Assembly (NCBI GenBank): GCA_033764265.1
Contig: JANRJB010000230.1
Coordinates: 1 to 62,714 of the forward strand
Direction: 5' to 3'
Source of the DNA: VGEM01 sp033764265
GTDB lineage: Bacteria; Pseudomonadota; Alphaproteobacteria; Rhodospirillales; Rhodospirillaceae
DNA length: 62,714 nucleotides
A program made the position numbers and the translations under genes. The notes below the pieces were generated by a model. It was not told the DNA's origin, ran no database searches, and was given only the letters and a program-made list of their open reading frames with translations. This document shows, in pieces, positions 33,821-40,904 of this stretch (its first letter is position 1; the number at the start of each line of letters is the position of its first letter).

Positions 33821-33849
33821 TTGACAGGTTTGAAACCACCATCTATAAG
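33821..33849 (+). promoter_or_regulatory. Sigma-70-type promoter of flagellin gene 1
   Basis: TTGACA (33821-33826), 17 bases, TATAAG (33844-33849): a consensus -35 and a five-of-six -10 at optimal spacing. The predicted start is near 33856. No sigma-54 element was found in this interval, so this flagellin gene seems to be transcribed by a vegetative holoenzyme. Confidence 0.75.
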
Positions 33850-33859
33850 TTGCCCGCTT

Positions 33860-33894
33860 GCCGTATGCGGGGAGAGAACTCCCCTTGGTACGGC
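33860..33894 (+). promoter_or_regulatory. Stem-loop at 5' end of flagellin 1 leader
   Basis: GCCGTA (33860-33865) pairs with TACGGC (33889-33894); inside, GGGGAG (33869-33874) pairs with CTCCCC (33879-33884) across an AGAA loop. The structure begins about four bases after the predicted transcript start and ends about 48 bases before the ATG, leaving AAGGAG free. It could stabilise the mRNA or be the target of FlbT, whose homologue binds the fljK leader in Caulobacter. Confidence 0.65.
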
Positions 33895-33942
33895 TTGTGG
33901 ACAGAAATGTCATGACACTGATCCTAGAAAAGGAGCACTCTG

Positions 33943-34833
33943 ATGGGTGATATCACACTTACGAGCGCGACACGCACCAACCTGCTGTCGCTTCAGCGTA
34001 CGACTAACCTGATTGGCCGAACCCAGGAACGTCTGGCGACCGGTCAAAAGGTCAACAGCGCCATCGACGACGCGTTGGCGTTCTTCAAAGCCCGTAACCT
34101 CAACAGCCGCGCCGGCGACTTGGCGTCGATCAAAGACGCGATCGTCGGCGGTATCGCCGTGATCCGTGCGGCGGTTCAAGGCCTGGAAGCGATCGAGTCG
34201 ACCCTCAAGCAGCTCAAGGCGCTTGCGCAGTCGGCCATTGCCTCGCCGGAAAGCTCGACCCGCGCGAAGATCGCCAGCCAGTTCAACGAACTGCGCAGCC
34301 AGGTGGACAACCTGTCGGAAGACGCGTCGTTCGACGGCGTGAATCTGCTGAAGAACTCGACCTCGGCGTTCCAAGCCGGTGCAGACCGCTTGACCGTCAA
34401 GTTTAACGAGCGCACCACGACGGCGGCCATCAACCAGCTGGTCGTCAGCGGCCTGAATACGACCGACTTCCAGTCGATTCTGGCCCGCTCGGCACTCGCC
34501 ACCGGCACCGCCGGCGCCACCACCGTGTGGGGCCAGACCGGGACCGCGGCGATCACCGCGATCAACCGGGCGATCCGCGCCATCGACTCGGCGCTGGTCA
34601 CGGTGCGTCAGACGGCACAGACCTTCGGTACCACCTCCGCGCTGTTGGAAATCCGCCGTCAGTTCACCGAGAACCTGATCAATACCCTCCGCGGCGGCGC
34701 GGCCGACCTGGTCAACGCCGACCTCAACGAAGAATCGGCGAACCTGCTCTCGCTGCAGACCCGCCAGCAGTTGGGTACGATCTCGCTGTCGATCGCGCAG
34801 CAGTCCGAACAGTCGGTGCTGCGTCTCTTCTAA
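33943..34833 (+). CDS. Flagellin 1
   Basis: 296 residues, with AAAAGGAG before the ATG. Flagellin polymerises into the filament after type III export. The D0/D1 termini are complete: TSATRTNLLSLQRTTNLIGR then RLATGQKVNSAIDDALAFFK at the start, and NADLNEESANLLSLQTRQQL then SIAQQSEQSVLRLF at the end. The middle is short (about residues 145-215) with Thr/Ser-rich patches (SGLNTTDFQ; ATGTAGATTVWGQTGTAA) that could be O-glycosylated; there is no large D2/D3 domain. It is about 85% like flagellin 2 by eye. A strong terminator follows, so it is a single-gene unit with its own sigma-70-type promoter. Confidence 0.97.
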   Translation: MGDITLTSATRTNLLSLQRTTNLIGRTQERLATGQKVNSAIDDALAFFKARNLNSRAGDLASIKDAIVGGIAVIRAAVQGLEAIESTLKQLKALAQSAIASPESSTRAKIASQFNELRSQVDNLSEDASFDGVNLLKNSTSAFQAGADRLTVKFNERTTTAAINQLVVSGLNTTDFQSILARSALATGTAGATTVWGQTGTAAITAINRAIRAIDSALVTVRQTAQTFGTTSALLEIRRQFTENLINTLRGGAADLVNADLNEESANLLSLQTRQQLGTISLSIAQQSEQSVLRLF

Positions 34834-34865
34834 TCGACTCCCTAGTCTACGTTTTCGCAGTCTTG

Positions 34866-34896
34866 GCGGCGGGCCTTCGGGCCCGCCGCTTTTTTT
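34866..34896 (+). terminator. Rho-independent terminator after flagellin 1
   Basis: A perfect 10-bp stem GCGGCGGGCC / GGCCCGCCGC with a TTCG tetraloop followed by seven T. It is 32 bp after the flagellin 1 stop and isolates this transcript from flagellin 2. Confidence 0.95.
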
Positions 34897-34922
34897 ATGG
34901 CCGGGGTTCGCCCTTTCGGCCG

Positions 34923-34930
34923 TTAACCAT
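34923..34930 (+). promoter_or_regulatory. TTAACCAT element upstream of flagellin 2
   Basis: TTAACCAT followed by TTCTTT, 143 bp before the flagellin 2 ATG. The same motif followed by TTGTTT lies 136 bp before the flagellin 3 ATG. TTAACCAT is a known CtrA half-site form in Caulobacter. Confidence 0.45.
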
Positions 34931-35073
34931 TTCTTTGCAACCCCTCCGGTAAAAGCGATTCTGAACAACGCTGCGAACGGCCGCCGCAGGCAATCGATGT
35001 GCGCCAGCGGCTGCGCCTCTCGGCGGGATGTTCGAGACACGAACAGTCACGGGTCCCAGAAGAGGGGTAGCAC

Positions 35074-35964
35074 ATGAGCGACATCACACTGACGTCGGCG
35101 ACGCGAACCAACCTGCTGTCGCTGCAGCGCACCACCAACCTGATCGGCCGCACCCAGGAACGCCTGGCAACCGGCCTGAAGGTCAACAGCGCCATTGACG
35201 ACGCGCTCGCGTTCTTCAAAGCGCGCAATCTGAACAGCCGCGCGGGCGACCTCTCGGACATCAAGAACGACATCATGAACGGCATCGCGGTTCTGCGCGC
35301 CACCGTGCAGGGCCTTGAGTCGATCGAGTCGACCCTGAAGCAGATGAAAGCGCTGGCGCAATCCGCGATTTCGTCGCCGGAAAGTTCAACGCGTTCCAAG
35401 CTCGCCAGCCAGTTCAACGAATTGCGCAGTCAGGTCGACAACATCGCCGAAGACGCCAGCTACAACGGCGTCAACCTGCTCAAGAACGGCACCAACGCGT
35501 TCCTGTCCACCGCGGACGACTTGACCGTCAAGTTCAACGAGCGCACCGAATCCACCGCCATTAACCAGCTGATCGTCAGCGGCCTGAACTCGACCGACTT
35601 CCTGTCGATCATGGCGCGTTCGGCGCTGGCCACCGGCACCGCCGGCATGACCACGGTCTGGGGCCAAACCGGCACCGCGGCGATCGTCGCCATCAATCGC
35701 GCGATCCGCGCCATCGACTCGGCGCTGATCACGGTCCGCCAGTCGGCGCAGACCTTCGGCACCCAATCCTCGATGCTCGAAATCCGCCGCCAGTTCACCG
35801 AGAACATCATCAATACCCTGCGCGGCGGCGCCGCCGACCTGGTCAACGCCGACATGAACGAGGAATCGGCGAACCTGTTGTCGCTGCAGACCCGCCAGCA
35901 GCTCGGCACGATATCGCTCGGCATCGCCCAGCAGTCCGAGCAGTCGATCCTGCGGTTGTTCTAA
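35074..35964 (+). CDS. Flagellin 2
   Basis: 296 residues, filament protein. It has the same complete D0/D1 ends as flagellin 1 (LTSATRTNLLSLQRTTNLIG; NADMNEESANLLSLQTRQQL; SEQSILRLF). Differences cluster in the middle: FLSTADDLTVKFNERTESTA and GTAGMTTVWGQTGTAAIVAI. An AGAGGGG sequence lies upstream of the ATG. It is flanked by terminators on both sides, so it is transcribed alone, probably from a promoter near the TTAACCAT element. A weak -24/-12-like sequence (AGGCAATCGATGTGC) at 34988-35002 is not convincing. Multiple similar short flagellins are common in alphaproteobacteria. Confidence 0.97.
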   Translation: MSDITLTSATRTNLLSLQRTTNLIGRTQERLATGLKVNSAIDDALAFFKARNLNSRAGDLSDIKNDIMNGIAVLRATVQGLESIESTLKQMKALAQSAISSPESSTRSKLASQFNELRSQVDNIAEDASYNGVNLLKNGTNAFLSTADDLTVKFNERTESTAINQLIVSGLNSTDFLSIMARSALATGTAGMTTVWGQTGTAAIVAINRAIRAIDSALITVRQSAQTFGTQSSMLEIRRQFTENIINTLRGGAADLVNADMNEESANLLSLQTRQQLGTISLGIAQQSEQSILRLF

Positions 35965-35987
35965 GAGTTCTGAACTCACTCGCCTCC

Positions 35988-36019
35988 AACGGCGGCAGGC
36001 GCGTCCTGCCGCCGTTTTT
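35988..36019 (+). terminator. Rho-independent terminator after flagellin 2
   Basis: A 12-bp stem AACGGCGGCAGG / CCTGCCGCCGTT with a five-base CGCGT loop and a run of five T. It starts 24 bp after the flagellin 2 stop. Confidence 0.93.
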
Positions 36020-36098
36020 CTTTGCCGCTCGTCGCGCAGGAAGCGCGAAGTTCGGCCGGGAAACGGCACTCAAAATACGCCGAACCGGGCATCGCCCA

Positions 36099-36106
36099 TT
36101 AACCAT
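36099..36106 (+). promoter_or_regulatory. TTAACCAT element upstream of flagellin 3
   Basis: Same motif and nearly the same distance to the ATG as at flagellin 2, in otherwise diverged leaders, which supports a functional site. A CtrA role is inferred from the half-site form. Confidence 0.45.
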
Positions 36107-36242
36107 TTGTTTTCGACTCCCGACCCACAATTGAAACGGATGCACAGAACGTGATGCGGGCACGCCGCCGCGCGGCGGTGTGTCGGCGATCGAGAGGCCG
36201 GCCGCGCCAGCATCGGCGGCGGGCGAACCGAGAGGTCCTCCA

Positions 36243-37136
36243 ATGGGCGACATCACACTTACGTCGGCGACACGAACGAACCTTCTGTCGCTGCAACGCA
36301 CGGTCGGCCTGATCGGCCGCACGCAGGAACGCCTCGCCACTGGTCTCAAGGTCAACAGCGCGCTCGACGACGCGCTCGCGTTCTTCAAGGCGCGCAATCT
36401 CAACAGCCGCGCGTCCGACCTGCTGTCGATCAAGGACGGAATTCTCGACGCGATCAATGTCATCAAGGCGTCGATCCAGGGTCTGGAATCCGGCGAGACG
36501 ATTCTGAAGCAGATGAAAGCGTTGGCGCAGTCGGCGATTTCATCGCCCGAAAGCTCGACGCGCGCCAAGCTTGCCAGCCAGTTCAACGAGCTGCGCAGCC
36601 AGGTCGACAACTTGTTCGAGGACGCCAACTTCAACGGCGTCAATCTGTTGAAAAACGCCGTGTCGGCATTCCAGCCCGGCGCCGACATCCTGACCGTCAA
36701 ATTCAACGAGCGAACCGAAGCGACAGCGATCAATCAGCTGGTCGTCAGCGGCCTTTCGACCACCGAGTTCACCACCATCATGGCGCGCTCGGCGCTCGTG
36801 CTCGGCACGCCCGGCTCGACCAATGTCTGGGGGCAGACCGGCGTTGCGGCCATCACCGCCATCAACCGCGCGCTGCGCGCGATCGATTCCGCGCTTGTAT
36901 CGGTCCGCCAGAACGCCCAGACCTTCGGCACCCGGTCGGCGCTGCTCGAGATCCGCCGCTCGTTCACCGAGAACATCGTCAACACGTTGCGCGGCGGCGC
37001 CGCCGATCTGGTCAACGCCGATCTCAACGAGGAATCGGCCAACCTGTTGTCGCTGCAGACCCGTCAGCAGCTCGGCACCATTTCGCTGTCGATCGCCCAG
37101 CAGTCCGAGCAGGCGATCCTGCGCCTGTTCGGCTAA
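36243..37136 (+). CDS. Flagellin 3
   Basis: 297 residues from the ATG at 36243, preceded by GAGAGG; the longer open frame upstream is leader. This is the most divergent of the three flagellins: RTVGLIGRTQERLATGLKVN at the start, INVIKASIQGLESGETILKQ, a middle with VLGTPGSTNVWGQTGVAAIT, and the standard end NADLNEESANLLSLQTRQQL and SEQAILRLFG. Core length and ends match the others, so all three can share one filament. No terminator follows; transcription probably continues into flbT and flaF, 95 bp downstream. Confidence 0.97.
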   Translation: MGDITLTSATRTNLLSLQRTVGLIGRTQERLATGLKVNSALDDALAFFKARNLNSRASDLLSIKDGILDAINVIKASIQGLESGETILKQMKALAQSAISSPESSTRAKLASQFNELRSQVDNLFEDANFNGVNLLKNAVSAFQPGADILTVKFNERTEATAINQLVVSGLSTTEFTTIMARSALVLGTPGSTNVWGQTGVAAITAINRALRAIDSALVSVRQNAQTFGTRSALLEIRRSFTENIVNTLRGGAADLVNADLNEESANLLSLQTRQQLGTISLSIAQQSEQAILRLFG

Positions 37137-37231
37137 CGCACCGGGTGATGAAACGTTATGGATAGCGTGCAGCACGACAATTCGAAGGCAACCGAATCAC
37201 CTGCGCGTGCGTTGTCGCTCGGGGCGACGTC

Positions 37232-37630
37232 ATGCCGCTGAAACTGACGCTCAAGCCGAACGAGAAAGTCCTGATCGGTACCGCGGTGATCGCCAACGGT
37301 CCGGCCAAGACCGACTTCGTGGTGCTCAATCGTGTGCCGGTGGTGCGCGAGAAAGACATCATTACGGAAGAGAAGGCCGACACCTACGGCAAGAAGCTGT
37401 ACAACGTCATTCTGAATATGTACGTGAACCCCGCCGCGGAAAAAGATTACCATGGCATTTACTTCATTTTAATGAGACAAATGATTGTAATGCCGCTTGA
37501 TCCGCGCGCGATCGACCTGATGGTCGAAATGTCGCAACACATTCTGGCGGGCGACCACTACCGGGCCCTCAAGCTGTGCCGCCAGCTGATCAAGTTCGAG
37601 GCGGAGGCCGTGGCGAATGTCAAAAGATAA
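37232..37630 (+). CDS. flbT: FlbT, post-transcriptional flagellin regulator
   Basis: 132 residues. FlbT is an alphaproteobacterial protein that, in Caulobacter, associates with the flagellin mRNA leader and promotes its turnover until the hook is finished. Family features are continuous: MPLKLTLKPNEKVLIGTAVI, ANGPAKTDFVVLNRVPVVRE, the KDIITEEKADTYGKKLY segment and the C-terminal YRALKLCRQLIKFEAEA. Length is typical. It lies 95 bp after flagellin 3 and overlaps flaF by 14 bp, suggesting coupled translation. The stem-loop leader of flagellin 1 is a reasonable target. Confidence 0.95.
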   Translation: MPLKLTLKPNEKVLIGTAVIANGPAKTDFVVLNRVPVVREKDIITEEKADTYGKKLYNVILNMYVNPAAEKDYHGIYFILMRQMIVMPLDPRAIDLMVEMSQHILAGDHYRALKLCRQLIKFEAEAVANVKR

Positions 37631-38051
37631 AATTGCCGCATATCAGCAGCAGCAGAAGCGCAACCTCTCGCCGCGCGAAGTCGAGGCCATGGCCTTTACC
37701 AAGGCCGCGCTGTTGCTCGAGGAAGCCAAAACCAAGAATCGCGACGTCGAGGAATACGCCAAGGCGCTGCGGTTCAATCACCTGCTGTGGACGATCATTC
37801 AGGCCGACTTGACCGAGCCGGCCAACCAGCTGCCGCCCGAGATCAAGGCCAACGTGATGAGCCTGAGCATCTTTGTCGATAAGCAGACCACGAAAGCGCT
37901 GCGCACCAGCGATCCAAAAGATCTCGAAATCCTGATCACCATCAACCGGAACCTCGCCGCCGGGCTGCGCACCAATCCGGTGACCGCCCAGGCCGGGGTT
38001 GCGCCGGCGACGATGGCCGCGCCCGTCATGGGCCGCGCCGAGTCCGCCTAG
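37617..38051 (+). CDS. flaF: FlaF, flagellin synthesis regulator
   Basis: 144 residues. FlaF acts with FlbT on flagellin synthesis and secretion, with effects opposite to FlbT in Caulobacter. Recognisable parts: AFTKAALLLEEAKTKNRDVE, EYAKALRFNHLLWTIIQADL, LPPEIKANVMSLSIFVDKQT and ITINRNLAAGL. The last 35 residues are Ala-rich and extend beyond the typical length of about 115. It starts inside flbT (14-bp overlap). A second FlaF-like protein is encoded at 50517. Confidence 0.93.
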   Translation: MSKDKIAAYQQQQKRNLSPREVEAMAFTKAALLLEEAKTKNRDVEEYAKALRFNHLLWTIIQADLTEPANQLPPEIKANVMSLSIFVDKQTTKALRTSDPKDLEILITINRNLAAGLRTNPVTAQAGVAPATMAAPVMGRAESA

Positions 38052-38117
38052 CGTCGCCGGACCGGTCGCTCGGCTGCCCGCACCGTTCGCCCAGGACTTT
38101 TTCCGCCTTCCGCCCAG

Positions 38118-40895
38118 ATGCCGCCAGTTCCCGGAACCGCCGTGTTGCTCCACAACGCGCTGCGGTTGTTGGAGTTGGGCGATTCCGATGGCGCGGCACT
38201 GCTGATCGAAACGCATCTTGCGCGACATGCCGGTGATGCCGAGGCGCATAATCTTGCCGGACTGATCTATCGCCGACAGGGGCGCCACGATCAGGCCGGC
38301 CTGGCCTTCGCCGAAGCCTGCCGGCTTGCGCCGGACGAGGCGGTTTTTGCCTGCAATCGCGCCGCTGCGCTCGCCGATCGGGGCGAAGTTGCCGCCGCCA
38401 TCGCCGTGCTTGAGGCGTTTCTGAGCCTCAGGCCCGGTCAGATCGACGCCATGCTTCAGCGCGTGTCGCTGCTGCAGCGCCTCGGGCGACACGACGACGC
38501 CATCGCCGGTGCCCAACTCGCCGTGGTGTTCGACGGAGCCTCGGCCCGTGTGCGCCAGGCTCTTGGCACGGCATTCTTGAAGGCCCGCCGGCCGCAGGAA
38601 GCGGTCAAGGCGCTGGCCGAAGCAGTACGGCTCGACCCGGCGCTGGTCGAGGGGTGGGTGAACCTGGGTGTCGCGCACCGCGAGGCCGGCGATGCCGCCG
38701 CCGCCGAGGCGGCTTATCGCCGCGCCCTCGAACTTGCCCCCAGCGACGTCACTGCGCTCAACAATCTTGGCAACCTGCTGCACGATCGTGGTCAGACCGC
38801 CGACGCCGTCGCGGCCTACCGGCGCGCCCTTGAGTTCAAACCCGATTATGTCGACGCTCAGGTCAACCTGGCCAACGCCTTGCGCGAAGCTGGCGATGCG
38901 GACGCCGCCGTCGCGCTGCTGCAACTGGCGGCGGCCAGCCACTCCAGCCACGCCGGCGTGCTGTCGGCGTACGGTAATGCCTTGCGCGCCGCCGAACGCT
39001 TCGACGAGGCGATCGAGGTGCTGACGCGCGCGGTCGCCGCCGGACCCGACATCGCCGAGGCGCACAACAATCTCGGCCTTGCACTGGCGGTGAAGAATCG
39101 CCTGGAGGACGCCGAGCCGCACTTTCGGCGCGCCGCAGTACTGCGGCCGGACTTGGCGGTGATCGCCAACAATCACGGCGCGCTGCTGTTGCGCATGTTC
39201 CGGTTCGATGAGGCTATTGCCGCGCTGTCGAACGCGGTGGCCCGCGATCCTGCCTACGAGGAGGCGATGTGCAATCAGGCCGTGGCGCATTACATGCTGG
39301 GCCAGGCCGCCGACGCCATCGCGATCTATCGCCGCGTCCTCGCGCGCAACCCGGATAACGGCTTCGCCAAGTACGGTCTCGCCGTCACGCTGCTTGAGGA
39401 TCAGCGCCTGGCCGAGGCCGAACGCGCGGTGCGTGACGTGATCGCCGCCGATCCCAGCAACGCCATGGCCCATAACACACTGGGCGTGTTGTTGCTCGAC
39501 CAGCATTTCATTCCCGAGGCGCGCGCGGCGATGAAGGCGGCCGCCGACGTGAACACCTATTCCGCGCCGATCTTCTACTCAAACTATGCCTTCGCCAGCC
39601 TTTACGAGCCGGACCTCGACAACACCACCATATTCGACATCCATCGCGAGTACGGGCGCCGGTACGCCTCGGCCGAGCCTGACGTTCAACACCCGCATGC
39701 GAACGTCCGCGACCCGCACCGCAAGCTCACGCTCGCTTATGTTTCGCCCGACTTCCGCGCCCACTCGGTGGCCTACTTTTTCGAGGCGCTTTTGGAAAAG
39801 CACGACCGCGGTTGCTTCGAGGTGGTGCTGTATTCCAACACCACGCGCCGGGACTCGGTGACCGACGCCTTTCGGCGCGCCGCCGACCGCTGGGTCGAAA
39901 CGGTCGGCCTGACCGACGACGCATTTGTCCGCCGCATTCGTGAGGACCGGGTCGATGTTCTGGTCGACCTCGGTGGGCATACCTCGGGCAATCGCCTGGC
40001 GGTCTGCGCCAAGGGTGCGGCGCCGGTCCAGGTTACCTATCTCGGCTATCCCGACACCACCGGTGTCCCGGCCATGGGTTACCGGCTCTCGGACGCGCGC
40101 GCCGACCCGCCCGGCGCCGCCGACGCCTCATGTACCGAGAAAATCATTCGGTTGCCGGATTGCTTTCATCTTTATCGGCCGCATGGCAAGGCGCCGCCGC
40201 CGGCACCGGCGCCGCACCTGACGGCCGGGCATGTTACGTTCGCGTCGTTCAACGTGCTGCCCAAGGTCAACCGCCGCACCATCGCCGCCTGGTGCGAGAT
40301 TCTCAAGGCGGTGCCCGGGTCGCGGTTTTACATCAAGTGCAAGCAGTTGCGCGACGACGCGGTTCGCGCCCGCATTCGCGACCACTTCGCCGCGCGCGGC
40401 ATCGATCCCGCCCGGATCGCGATGGAGTCCTTCGTTCCGTCGGTGCAGGACCATCTGAACCAATATGCGTTGGTCGATCTGGCGCTGGATACGTTTCCCT
40501 ACAACGGCACCACCACCACCTGTGAAGCGTTGTGGATGGGCGTGCCTGTGCTGACGCTGGCCGGTGGGCGGCATAGTTCACGCGTTGGCCTCAGTCTGTT
40601 GACGGCCTTGGGCCTGGCCGACGAATTCGCCGCGACGAGCGAAGACGACTACATCGCCCGGGCCATCGCGTGGGCGCGCAATCCGGCGCGCCTCGCCGAG
40701 CTGCGGCCGACGTTGCGTGGCCTGATGGCCGCATCGCCGCTGCGCGACGAAACCGGCTTTACCCGCACGCTGGAGGGTGTCTACCGCGACCTGTGGCGCG
40801 CCTGGTGCACCGGTCCGGCGACATACGAGTTCGCCGCGGCGCCCGAACTGCGCCCAGAGGATTCCATCCAAGGCGTCCTGGTCAAAACATTGTAG
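38118..40895 (+). CDS. TPR-GT41 protein O-glycosyltransferase (OGT/SPINDLY type) 2
   Basis: 925 residues, the largest glycosyltransferase here. About 13 TPR units occupy residues 10-500 (for example NLGNLLHDRGQTADAVAAYR, NLGLALAVKNRLEDAEPHFR). The GT41 domain from 534 to about 890 contains LTLAYVSPDFRAHSVAYFFE with the key His, VDLGGHTSGNRLAVCA, QVTYLGYPDTTGVPAMGYRL, FASFNVLPKVN, YIKCKQLRD with the Lys, and LALDTFPYNGTTTTCEALWM. It starts 66 bp after flaF, with no clear Shine-Dalgarno, and is followed 9 bp later by another TPR-GT41 gene. Its place directly behind three flagellins, flbT and flaF makes flagellin the most likely substrate. Donor sugar unknown. Confidence 0.92.
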   Translation: MPPVPGTAVLLHNALRLLELGDSDGAALLIETHLARHAGDAEAHNLAGLIYRRQGRHDQAGLAFAEACRLAPDEAVFACNRAAALADRGEVAAAIAVLEAFLSLRPGQIDAMLQRVSLLQRLGRHDDAIAGAQLAVVFDGASARVRQALGTAFLKARRPQEAVKALAEAVRLDPALVEGWVNLGVAHREAGDAAAAEAAYRRALELAPSDVTALNNLGNLLHDRGQTADAVAAYRRALEFKPDYVDAQVNLANALREAGDADAAVALLQLAAASHSSHAGVLSAYGNALRAAERFDEAIEVLTRAVAAGPDIAEAHNNLGLALAVKNRLEDAEPHFRRAAVLRPDLAVIANNHGALLLRMFRFDEAIAALSNAVARDPAYEEAMCNQAVAHYMLGQAADAIAIYRRVLARNPDNGFAKYGLAVTLLEDQRLAEAERAVRDVIAADPSNAMAHNTLGVLLLDQHFIPEARAAMKAAADVNTYSAPIFYSNYAFASLYEPDLDNTTIFDIHREYGRRYASAEPDVQHPHANVRDPHRKLTLAYVSPDFRAHSVAYFFEALLEKHDRGCFEVVLYSNTTRRDSVTDAFRRAADRWVETVGLTDDAFVRRIREDRVDVLVDLGGHTSGNRLAVCAKGAAPVQVTYLGYPDTTGVPAMGYRLSDARADPPGAADASCTEKIIRLPDCFHLYRPHGKAPPPAPAPHLTAGHVTFASFNVLPKVNRRTIAAWCEILKAVPGSRFYIKCKQLRDDAVRARIRDHFAARGIDPARIAMESFVPSVQDHLNQYALVDLALDTFPYNGTTTTCEALWMGVPVLTLAGGRHSSRVGLSLLTALGLADEFAATSEDDYIARAIAWARNPARLAELRPTLRGLMAASPLRDETGFTRTLEGVYRDLWRAWCTGPATYEFAAAPELRPEDSIQGVLVKTL

Positions 40896-40904
40896 GCTGG
40901 CGTC

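Noticed and set aside
34987..35003. Sigma-54-like sequence AGGCAATCGATGTGC before flagellin 2
   Set aside because: GG-N10-GC spacing is correct, but most flanking consensus bases differ (A for T at -24, GT for TT at -12). Too weak beside the perfect promoters elsewhere in the window.
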